From NCBI GenBank assembly GCA_027335345.1, contig DAHWOF010000011.1, positions 1 to 39,842 of the forward strand: a DNA stretch of 39,842 nt, given 5' to 3'. Each line of letters opens with the position of its first letter. Within the stretch, counting starts at the first letter, position 1. The DNA comes from Granulicella sp. (GTDB taxonomy: Bacteria; Acidobacteriota; Terriglobia; Terriglobales; Acidobacteriaceae). Positions 9,648-16,196 of this stretch are shown piece by piece. A program made the position numbers and the translations under genes. The notes below the pieces were generated by a model. That model did no database searches. It had not been told where the DNA came from and was given only the letters and a program-made list of their open reading frames with translations.

Positions 9648-9761
9648 AGAGCATTTCTCCTGTAGGTGTAGCTGGGGTCTCGACACCGATGGGCGTTTTC
9701 CACCAAAGAAAACGCCACCGCACGCCCGCTGCGGGATATCCAACAACAGGAAAAATGCTCT
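9648..9761 (+). repeat. Dispersed repeat element, copy 1 (bounded by inverted ends)
   Basis: The ends form an imperfect inverted repeat: 9648-9662 (AGAGCATTTCTCCTG) pairs with 9747-9761 at 14 of 15 positions. Inside is a perfect 9-bp hairpin, GGCGTTTTC at 9692-9700 and GAAAACGCC at 9708-9716, with a 7-base loop. The core at 9664-9701 aligns to 39528-39566 (opposite strand) at about 30 of 39 columns by eye, and the flanking blocks AGCATTT and AAAGAAAACGC are shared in the same order. This establishes two diverged copies of one element in the window. Confidence 0.7.
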
Positions 9762-9770
9762 GGCCCGGAC

Positions 9771-9789
9771 CCTTGGCTCACAGCCAAGG
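9771..9789. terminator. Terminator-like hairpin between convergent genes
   Basis: Perfect 8-bp stem CCTTGGCT/AGCCAAGG with a 3-base loop, 15 bases beyond the rplI stop. There is no T-tract on either strand, so its role as a bidirectional terminator is only plausible. Confidence 0.4.
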
Positions 9790-9804
9790 CATGTCTATTC
9801 GGCT

Positions 9805-10338
9805 CTAGGCGCGATGGTCGTCCAGCTCGCCGGTGTAGGTGGACTTGAAGACCGAATCATCGGCCACGGCCGCCTCTTCGGTCGAGCGCTCCGGCGCGTC
9901 GCTCTTGATGGTCACCTGCACGTGCGCGGAGACCTCGCGATGCAGCTTGATGGGCACATGGAACTCGCCGACGCTCTTCAGCGGCTCCTCCAGATGAATC
10001 TTGCGGCGATCTACCTTGTAGCCCTGCGCCTCCAGCTCCTGCGCGATGTCCAGCGAGGTGACCGAACCGAAGAGATGATCGTTCTCGCCCGCCTTGCGCT
10101 CGAAGACCAGCACCAGCTCGTTGAGCCGGGCCGCCAGGTCCTCGGCTCCGCCCTTCTCGGCGGCGGACTTGCGGATCGCCGAGGCTTTCATCTGCTCGAT
10201 AACCGCCTTGTTGGCTGGCGTGGCCTCCATCGCCAACTTGCTGGGCAACAGATAGTTCCGGCCATAGCCAGCGGCCACCTTGACCACATCGCCGCGGTGG
10301 CCGAGCTTGTTGACATCTTCTTTCAGAATGACTTCCAT
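9805..10338 (-). CDS. rplI: 50S ribosomal protein L9
   Basis: Large-subunit protein that binds 23S rRNA near the L1 stalk. It has 177 residues against the usual ~150. The N-terminal rRNA-binding domain is textbook (MEVILKEDVNKLGHRGDVV, then GYGRNYLLP), followed by the connecting helix and the C-terminal domain containing LFGSVTSLDIA and the ribosomal-contact segment near residues 100-145. The last ~30 residues are an acidic extension. GGAG lies 7 bases before the ATG. It is the last gene of the rpsF-rpsR-rplI block. Confidence 0.97.
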   Translation of the reverse strand: MEVILKEDVNKLGHRGDVVKVAAGYGRNYLLPSKLAMEATPANKAVIEQMKASAIRKSAAEKGGAEDLAARLNELVLVFERKAGENDHLFGSVTSLDIAQELEAQGYKVDRRKIHLEEPLKSVGEFHVPIKLHREVSAHVQVTIKSDAPERSTEEAAVADDSVFKSTYTGELDDHRA

Positions 10339-10411
10339 GACAGATCTCCAGATTCATCGAGGCGCTGCACAGAGCCTCCTCGTGGTAGGCGCCGCAAGAG
10401 CGGCAAGGATA

Positions 10412-10801
10412 CTAATACTTGGCCGCAAAGGGCAGCAGAGCGATCGCCCGGGCCTGCTTGATGGCGCGCGTCAGCTTGCGCTGGAACGGAGCGCTAGTGC
10501 CGGTAAGACGGCGCGGGATGATCTTGCCGCGGTCGGAGACGAACTGCTGCAGCAGACGCACATCCCGGTAGCTGATGGTATCGATCTTCTCCACCGTGAA
10601 CTTGCAGACCTTCTTGCGGCGGAAGAACTTGCGTCCGCCGGCCCCTGCTCCGGCTCCAGCTCCGGCTCCGGCTCCGGCTCCAGCCGGACGCGGAGGACGG
10701 CCTCCACCGGGACGGGAGCCCTGATAACCGCTGCGCGCCGCCGGCGCGCCCTCATTGGTGGTTGCAGCCGGTGCTGCCTGTTGTACTGTCTCGTCAGCCA
10801 T
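10412..10801 (-). CDS. rpsR: 30S ribosomal protein S18 with Ala-Gly-rich N-terminal extension
   Basis: Small-subunit protein that pairs with S6 on the platform. The C-terminal ~75 residues are a normal S18 ([40 protein letters not shown]). The N-terminal ~50 residues are an unusual extension with an (Ala-Gly)n run encoded by a 6-bp tandem repeat at about 10645-10686. I chose the ATG at 10801 (129 residues) because AAGGA lies 8 bases upstream; an in-frame ATG three codons earlier (10810) has that motif only one base away. It lies between rpsF and rplI with no ssb gene in the block. Confidence 0.94.
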   Translation of the reverse strand: MADETVQQAAPAATTNEGAPAARSGYQGSRPGGGRPPRPAGAGAGAGAGAGAGAGGRKFFRRKKVCKFTVEKIDTISYRDVRLLQQFVSDRGKIIPRRLTGTSAPFQRKLTRAIKQARAIALLPFAAKY

Positions 10802-11026
10802 CTTGTTCATCCTTGGTCTGCCCCCGGCTCATGCCGGCCGGCGGCTGGTTCGGCCGCTTCTGCTCCAGATCCGCCTGGGGATCTCTGGACTTGATCTCCG
10901 CTCTGGGCTCCGCCAGGTTCATTGGACGGGAGAGGAGATCGTGGAAGCATCTTGCGGCGTTGACTTGGTCCTGTCAGCGGACGGGAGGGGATCCATCCCG
11001 TCCGCGGATCTCATGGGGGCGCAGCC

Positions 11027-11461
11027 TCAGGAGGCTGCGGCGGTCTCCTCCGCCGGCGACTCCGCTGCTTCCGCCGCCATTTCCGGCGCGGCCTCCGCAT
11101 TCACCTGCGGCAGGGCGCTGCGCTTCACGTGAGCGTCGCGGTGGGCCTTGATCTTCGCCACCCGCTTGTCCTCTTCATCCATGCGCACCGTGATGAACTT
11201 GATCACCTGCTCGGAGACGCGCAGACGGCGCTCGATCTCCGCGATCAAGGAGGCCGGAGACTCCACGATCAGCAAGATGTAAAAACCGTCGTTGAACTTC
11301 TTCACCGTATACGCCAGACGCCGGCGGCCCATCTTTTCGGTCGCCTTCACCGTGCCGCCCCCGGCGGTGACGTAGCCGGAGAACGTCTCCATGATCTTGT
11401 CGAGCTCAGCCTCTTCGACGTCGGGCCGAACGATAAACATGATTTCGTAGCTGCGATTCAT
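11027..11461 (-). CDS. rpsF: 30S ribosomal protein S6
   Basis: S18 partner on the 30S platform. The product begins MNRSYEIMFIVRPDVEE, the usual S6 N-terminus, and contains the conserved GRRRLAYTVKKFNDGFYILL strand-helix segment and a typical RRLRVSEQVIKFITVR strand. It is 144 residues with a C-terminal tail rich in Ala and Glu (from about residue 110), seen in many S6 proteins. Two adjacent ATGs exist (11464 and 11461); the second fits the weak AAAGAAG ribosome binding site and the family start. A longer open frame extends upstream to 11551 but would add a non-family leader. Confidence 0.95.
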   Translation of the reverse strand: MNRSYEIMFIVRPDVEEAELDKIMETFSGYVTAGGGTVKATEKMGRRRLAYTVKKFNDGFYILLIVESPASLIAEIERRLRVSEQVIKFITVRMDEEDKRVAKIKAHRDAHVKRSALPQVNAEAAPEMAAEAAESPAEETAAAS

Positions 11462-11634
11462 CATTACTTCTTTCTGCGGGGTTCTGCCCCGCACCGTTCC
11501 GGGATTCACTTCCATCCGAAACCGGTGTGGAAGATTGTTCCTGCCAACCAACGATCAAAATCTCTTGCAACTGCACCTTGCATCCTGCAACCACTTCCAA
11601 CAACAACTCCCAACAACGACTCCCGGCACGCGGC

Positions 11635-12237
11635 TCAAACCGGAGGAGGTGCCTCCGCCTTGCGGTTGAACTCGTTCATCGCCGCGCCTACGCCCTTGCT
11701 CAGCACCATCTCTACCGCGCGCAGAGCCCGGTCAAGAGATGCGTCCAGCTCCTCCAGCATCGGCTTGCGCATGGGAGCCAGAAGAAAATCCTTCCCGCCG
11801 GATTTGACGATCTCTCCCGTCTCGGCCGGCGGCCTCCCTATCCCAATCCGGATGCGCGTCCACTCCTCCGTCCCAAGCACGCCGGAGATGGACTTCACCC
11901 CGTTGTGCCCAGCCGCTGAACCACGCTCGCGGATGCGAATCGTGCCCAGAGGAAGGTCCAGCTCGTCGTAGAGGACGATCAGATCCTGAACTTCGAGCTG
12001 CAACTCATCCAGTAGAGCGGCTACCGAAAGCCCGCTCAGGTTCATGAAGGTCTGCGGCTTGGCCAACAGAACCTCATATCCTGCCAGTTGCGCCTTGCCC
12101 GTCAGCGCTCTGCCGCGACGGTTGACAACCTGCGCATGGCAAACCTCCGCTATGCGATCGATCGCCAGAAAACCTGCATTGTGTGGCGTGTAGGCGTACT
12201 CCGGACCAGGATTCCCAAGACCGACGATCAGCTTCAC
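11635..12237 (-). CDS. pth: Peptidyl-tRNA hydrolase
   Basis: Cytoplasmic esterase that recycles peptidyl-tRNAs dropped from ribosomes. The N-terminus VKLIVGLGNPGPEYAYTPHN holds the active-site Asn of GNPG and the catalytic His of HNAGF. The remaining motifs are KPQTFMNLSG, LYDELDLPLG (the Asp that supports the His) and GSAAGHNGVKSI. The length is 200 residues from the GTG at 12237, which matches the family start; the same frame also opens at a GTG seven codons earlier (12258), so the annotation could differ by 21 bases. It lies between rplY and rpsF, a common order; the ychF gene often found next to pth is absent. Confidence 0.96.
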   Translation of the reverse strand: MKLIVGLGNPGPEYAYTPHNAGFLAIDRIAEVCHAQVVNRRGRALTGKAQLAGYEVLLAKPQTFMNLSGLSVAALLDELQLEVQDLIVLYDELDLPLGTIRIRERGSAAGHNGVKSISGVLGTEEWTRIRIGIGRPPAETGEIVKSGGKDFLLAPMRKPMLEELDASLDRALRAVEMVLSKGVGAAMNEFNRKAEAPPPV

Positions 12238-12382
12238 GCCCTCACGGCACCTTTCCACTTTCTCTTGCCAAACTGAGTTGAACTTTCTCGACTGGCTTCA
12301 ACGCAGCTTCACCTCAACTTCAACCCAACATCCTTCGTCTGCCCTCTGCTCTGGCTTGTTACTTTCCTGAGCTTGGGCCGGC

Positions 12383-13078
12383 TTACTTCTTGCCCTTCTC
12401 CGCGGCGGCCTCGGCAGGAGCCTCCGTCTTGCCCTTCTTGGCCACCTCAGGCTCCGCGGCGCCGGCTGCCGGCTCCGCCACAACCTCTTCACGCAGCACC
12501 GTCACATGAGCCACCATCGCTCCCTCATCGCCCAGAAACTTCAGCTTGCCGGAGTGGGGAAGATCCGAGACGTGAATCGCGCCATGAAGATCCAGTTCGG
12601 TCACATCCACGTCGATGTGGCTGGGAATATCTCCGGGAAGGCACTCCACCTCCACCTCATGCAGCACCTGGCTGAGAATCCCGCCCGCGTTCTTCACGCC
12701 CTTGGAGACCCCCACGAGTTGCACCGGAACCGAGACCCGCATCACCTTGTCCATCGCAATACGCTTCAGGTCGATGTGCAGCAGCGTGCCCTTCAGGGGC
12801 TCGTTCTGCCAGTCAACGATCATCGCCTTGGTGGTGCTCGCGGCTTGGCCCGTCTCCGAACCCTCGATGTGGAGATCGAAGATCGTGTTGTGACCCGAGT
12901 CGGAGTACAGAATCCTGGTGATCACCTTGGGATCGACCGCCACCGCCATCGACTGCGCTCCAGCGCCATAGACCACCGCCGGAATCAGCCCTTGGACGCG
13001 CACCCGGCGCGCGTTGTTCTTGTTGAATTTACCTGTGCGGGGCTTGGCCACCACCGCTTCGATCGTTCTCTCTGTCAT
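12383..13078 (-). CDS. rplY: 50S ribosomal protein L25 / general stress protein Ctc
   Basis: 5S rRNA-binding ribosomal protein of the long TL5/Ctc form, 231 residues. Residues 1-95 are the L25 beta-barrel (RRVRVQGLIPAVVYG, VDPKVITRIL, HIDLKRI). Residues ~100-190 are the TL5 C-terminal domain (VPVQLVGVSKGVKNAGGIL, VECLPGDIPSHIDVDV). The last ~35 residues are an Ala/Glu/Lys-rich tail. AAAGGA lies 9 bases before the ATG. It sits between prs and pth, the usual bacterial neighbourhood of ctc. A short CGAGG/CCTCG hairpin precedes the gene. Confidence 0.96.
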   Translation of the reverse strand: MTERTIEAVVAKPRTGKFNKNNARRVRVQGLIPAVVYGAGAQSMAVAVDPKVITRILYSDSGHNTIFDLHIEGSETGQAASTTKAMIVDWQNEPLKGTLLHIDLKRIAMDKVMRVSVPVQLVGVSKGVKNAGGILSQVLHEVEVECLPGDIPSHIDVDVTELDLHGAIHVSDLPHSGKLKFLGDEGAMVAHVTVLREEVVAEPAAGAAEPEVAKKGKTEAPAEAAAEKGKK

Positions 13079-13234
13079 CAGCTTTCATCCTTTCGGGCAC
13101 GAGGTTGAGCCTCGCTCCCTTTTGCCGCTCTTGCTGCCTTTCCTGCTTTTGCCCCTCGTGCTGCTCTTGTCGCCTTTGCTGCTCTCGTTGCAAAATGCTG
13201 CTAAAAACGGTGTCGCCGTGAGGATCCGCGCACC
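13079..13234 (-). other. Purine-rich spacer upstream of rplY
   Basis: On the transcribed strand this 156-base leader is dominated by purines, with imperfect repeats of GCAGCAAGAG, GGCAAAAG and similar units over roughly 13110-13195. A CGAGG-CTCAA-CCTCG hairpin lies near its 3' end. No gene is visible. The two downstream spacers (rplY-pth and pth-rpsF) show a similar shortage of C in the mRNA sense. Confidence 0.4.
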
Positions 13235-14356
13235 CTAGTTGAATAACGTGCTCACGCTGGTCTCCATGTGGATGTTCTCGATGGTGCGGCCCAGCAGCCC
13301 TGCGATCGAGAGCACCTTGATCTTCTCCACCTTCCGCGCCGCCTCGGTTAAGGGAATCGTATTGGTCACCACCAGCCGCTCCAGGCAGGAGGTCTGGATG
13401 CGCTCCACAGCAGGGCCAGAGAGCACCGCGTGCGTGGCGCAGGCATAGACCTTCTCCGCTCCCTGCTCCAGCAGCGCCGCCGCGGTCTTCACCAGCGTTC
13501 CAGCCGTATCCACAATGTCATCCAGAATCAGGCAGGTCCGTCCCCGCACATCGCCGATGATATTCATCACCTCGGTGACGTTGATATCCGTCCGCCGCTT
13601 GTCCACAATCGCCAGCGGCGCCGGCTGCTGTAGCTTCTTGGCGAAGAACCGCGCCCGCTCCACACCCCCCGTGTCCGGACTCACCACGGTCAGATTGGGA
13701 AGGTTCAGCTCATCAAAGTACCCCACCAGCACCGGGCTGGCGAAGATGTGATCCACCGGAATATTGAAGAACCCCTGAATCTGCGCCGCATGCAGATCGA
13801 CAAACAGCGCCCGGTTGGCCCCCGCCGTCACCAGCAGATCCGCCACCAGCTTGGAGGAGATCGCCACCCTCGGCTTGTCCTTGCGGTCCTGACGCGAATA
13901 GCCGTAGTACGGCACCACCACCGTGATCCGCCGGGCCGAGGCGCGGCGCAGAGCGTCCATCATGATCAGCAGCTCCACCAGATGCTGGTCCACCGGATTG
14001 CACGTCGGCTGGATCAGAAAGACGTCAGCCCCGCGCACGTTCTCCAGGAGCTGGAAGAAGGTCTCGCCGTCGGAGAATCGCTCTAGGCGCGATTCGCCCA
14101 CGGGGACTCCCAGAAATTTGCCGATCTCCTCGGCCAGCGGACGGTTCGCCGTGCCAGAGAAGATCTTGAAGCGCCGGTCCTCGCTCAGCCGCGAGGGCCG
14201 CTTCTTCTCCGCCGCCTTGGGATCGGCGGCCTTGTTGGCCGGCGATGCGGCGGAGACCGGATGGCTCGAGTTTGGGTTGGGAACCACAGTTGTGTCCACT
14301 ACGTTCTCGGATGCTGTCACAGTTTCAATGACGGTTTCGGAGACGCTGTCGCTCAC
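13235..14356 (-). CDS. prs: Ribose-phosphate pyrophosphokinase (PRPP synthetase) with N-terminal extension
   Basis: Makes PRPP from ribose-5-phosphate and ATP for nucleotide, His and Trp synthesis. The enzyme proper starts near residue 62 (RFKIFSGTANRPLAEEI) and carries PTCNPVDQHLVELLIMMDAL, PYYGYSRQDRKDKPR (flexible/ATP region), VDLHAAQIQGFF and the PRPP loop DDIVDTAGTL. The first ~60 residues are a Ser/Thr/Val/Pro-rich extension not needed by the family. The start is GTG at 14356 with GGAGG 8 bases upstream, so the extension is probably really translated. It follows tRNA-Gln and ispE and precedes rplY on the same strand. Confidence 0.96.
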   Translation of the reverse strand: MSDSVSETVIETVTASENVVDTTVVPNPNSSHPVSAASPANKAADPKAAEKKRPSRLSEDRRFKIFSGTANRPLAEEIGKFLGVPVGESRLERFSDGETFFQLLENVRGADVFLIQPTCNPVDQHLVELLIMMDALRRASARRITVVVPYYGYSRQDRKDKPRVAISSKLVADLLVTAGANRALFVDLHAAQIQGFFNIPVDHIFASPVLVGYFDELNLPNLTVVSPDTGGVERARFFAKKLQQPAPLAIVDKRRTDINVTEVMNIIGDVRGRTCLILDDIVDTAGTLVKTAAALLEQGAEKVYACATHAVLSGPAVERIQTSCLERLVVTNTIPLTEAARKVEKIKVLSIAGLLGRTIENIHMETSVSTLFN

Positions 14357-14699
14357 GTTGAAATCCTCCAGGCTGGTTGACCGATGGGTTCTTTCATACT
14401 GCTTGCCTTACTGCCTTGCAGCCGGTACTGGTTTCTTCACCGGCCGCCCGCATGTGCGAGACCTGATTCCCTGAAGATTGCCCCTGGATGGGTGATTCTC
14501 AGGACAAACTCCCTACTTCTTGCTGCTCCCGCATCCGGCGCCGGATTGCGGGTCCTGCTCACCTTCCTGGCGAGGACGTTTCCATCGCGAAAGATCGAAA
14601 AGTTCCCAAACTTCACCCTCTTCGCAGAACCGGACTCGCCGTCCGGAGGCTTCTGCCTGGCCGGCTCGGCGAGCGCTGCCGCGGCTGGGCGGATCCTTA
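14357..14699 (-). other. Spacer between tRNA-Gln and prs
   Basis: 343 bases without a gene. The prs ribosome binding site GGAGG lies at its left end. Open frames on the plus strand here run into the tRNA and look accidental. No RNA motif was recognised; a prs promoter or processing region is likely but not defined. Confidence 0.5.
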
Positions 14700-14773
14700 T
14701 GGCTGGGCGACTAGGATTCGAACCTAGACAAAGTGCGTCAAAGGCACTTGACCTACCATTAGTCGATCGCCCA
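14700..14773 (-). tRNA. tRNA-Gln (anticodon UUG)
   Basis: On the minus strand the 7-bp acceptor stem TGGGCGA/TCGCCCA, the D arm with GGTAGG, the anticodon stem AGTGC/GCACT with the loop CTTTGAC (anticodon TTG), and the T arm TAGG-TTCGAAT-CCTA all fold properly. The discriminator base is G and the CCA end is encoded (14702-14700). It sits between ispE and prs on their strand and may be processed from their transcript. Confidence 0.95.
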
Positions 14774-14811
14774 GTATAGCCGCCTTGCCCCGCAGCCCAG
14801 ACAACCAGGTT

Positions 14812-15939
14812 CTACTGGCTGAGCCCGGCGCTGCCCGCTTGCCCAAGCGGCTCCTCTGCGAAGATCGCGTGCTGGTACTGCTGGCGCGGCAGGGTCTCCG
14901 TCAGGATTGCCCGCATGCCGTTTCGCTGCACACGACGTTGAGCTTCGCTCGCCGCCGCCCGGGATCCATAGAGCCCAAACAACGCCGAACCCGAGCCCGA
15001 GAGAGCCGCATAGAGCGCAGGCTCTTCTGAACTTCCCAACAGATCACGCTTGATGGAACGCAAGGAGGGATGCTGCGAGAAGACGACCTCTTCGAAGTCG
15101 TTCTCAATCCCGGTGCGGACAAGCGCGAGAAGTGGATTCTCGGCCAGATCGCCTGGTACGTCCCTCGTTGCCGAGGCCCTGCCCGAAGGCAGGTCGCCTG
15201 ACGCTGAATCCTGCGCAGGTTTCCCTCGCGCGGATTCTGGGCGGTTCGTAAGAGCGATACCGGAGGGGCCGGACTCAAGGCCATAAACTGACCAGACAGA
15301 GGCGAGAGCGCGGCTCAACTGTTCCAGTCTATCTACAGAGTGCCCGGAAGTCAAAGATTTCGCGTCCATCTGCTGGAAGGCCAGCGCGGTGGAGACGCCC
15401 ACCTCGGGCAGCGCGACCACGCAGGCCAGCGGAGCCGTGTCCGGCAGCGGATAAACCTGCTCGCCCCGGCCCAGGCCCAGCACCGTTCCGCCCAGAAGAA
15501 ACAAGGGAACATCCGAGCCGACCTCCGCCGCAATCCGCAGCCGCTCCGGCCCCGGCAAGACCACGCCCAACTCCCGCTCCAGACCCAGCAGAGCCGCCAC
15601 GGCATTGGCCGAGCCCGCACCCATCCCACCCTGCACCGGCAGAGTCTTCTCAATGTGAATCCGCACCTCGGCGCTCACCTGAAGCCCCTCCAGCGCTCGC
15701 TGCACCACCTTCCACGCGGTGTTGCGCTCCGCGTTCCCGGCCTCGCTGCGCGGTACTCCTGGATGGTTGGAGGTGATCTCGATGCTGCTGCGCCCCGCCG
15801 CTCGCGCCGTCACCTTCACCCAGTCATGCAGCGGCAGCGTCTGGTAGACCGTGGTCAGGGCGTGGAAGCCGTCCGCGCGAGGCGCGCCCACCGCCAAGCC
15901 AAGGTTGATCTTGCAAAACGAGCGCAGACGGGTGGGCAT
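14812..15939 (-). CDS. ispE: 4-diphosphocytidyl-2-C-methyl-D-erythritol kinase
   Basis: GHMP kinase of the MEP isoprenoid pathway; it phosphorylates CDP-ME with ATP. The N-terminus SFCKINLGLAVGAPRADGFH carries the substrate lysine and the DGxH motif. The ATP loop is PVQGGMGAGSANAVAALLGL near residues 100-120, followed by EVGSDVPLFLLGG with the catalytic Asp. The C-terminal GHMP motif is LSGSGSALFGLY. It is 375 residues, longer than the usual ~290-310; the extra sequence includes a Gly/Ser/Pro-rich insertion near 235-275. GGAGG lies 9 bases before the ATG. It is the first gene of the ispE-tRNA-prs-rplY-pth block. Confidence 0.95.
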   Translation of the reverse strand: MPTRLRSFCKINLGLAVGAPRADGFHALTTVYQTLPLHDWVKVTARAAGRSSIEITSNHPGVPRSEAGNAERNTAWKVVQRALEGLQVSAEVRIHIEKTLPVQGGMGAGSANAVAALLGLERELGVVLPGPERLRIAAEVGSDVPLFLLGGTVLGLGRGEQVYPLPDTAPLACVVALPEVGVSTALAFQQMDAKSLTSGHSVDRLEQLSRALASVWSVYGLESGPSGIALTNRPESARGKPAQDSASGDLPSGRASATRDVPGDLAENPLLALVRTGIENDFEEVVFSQHPSLRSIKRDLLGSSEEPALYAALSGSGSALFGLYGSRAAASEAQRRVQRNGMRAILTETLPRQQYQHAIFAEEPLGQAGSAGLSQ

Positions 15940-16143
15940 CAGAGGCCGCCTCCCATCGCCGAGGCTGAAGAAAAAGATGTGGAGCTAAGACGCATGCAGG
16001 ATTGATTTTAGAGTAGTCTTTCCGCCTGAGCCCCTGCCTCAAAGAAACACAGCGTAGGGCGCCTCACCCGCATTGCGTTCTTCGCCGCCTGGGCAGAGAA
16101 GCACAGACCCACCCCTCCGGGCCGGATCACAGACACGCAGAAA

Positions 16144-16174
16144 GCCCGTGACGCAGCGGTTCTGCGTCACGGGC
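16144..16174 (-). terminator. Strong hairpin terminator after the 790-residue lipoprotein gene
   Basis: Perfect 13-bp stem, 16144-16156 against 16162-16174, with a 5-base loop, starting 22 bases past the stop of the gene ending at 16197. In the minus sense the stem is followed by TTTCT, a short T-run typical of an intrinsic terminator. Confidence 0.75.
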
Positions 16175-16196
16175 GGTTGGAGCTCTTGGTCAAGCA

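Larger units (their letters stand above)
9323..9804. other. Hairpin-rich gene-free spacer between convergent genes
   Basis: 482 bases between the S9 peptidase (plus) and rplI (minus), with no believable gene. Overlapping open frames on both strands look accidental. It contains several stem-loops: CATCTC/GAGATG at 9444-9460 with an outer CCC/GGG; GTTCGC/GCGAAC at 9559-9572; a 16-base arm pair at 9594-9609 and 9621-9636; and the repeat element and terminator-like hairpin listed separately. It looks like an accumulation of repetitive extragenic elements. Confidence 0.6.

Noticed and set aside
9364-9787. Several overlapping open frames on both strands in the spacer before rplI
   Set aside because: They cover hairpins and the dispersed repeat, lack ribosome binding sites, and their translations reflect the repeat rather than a protein family.
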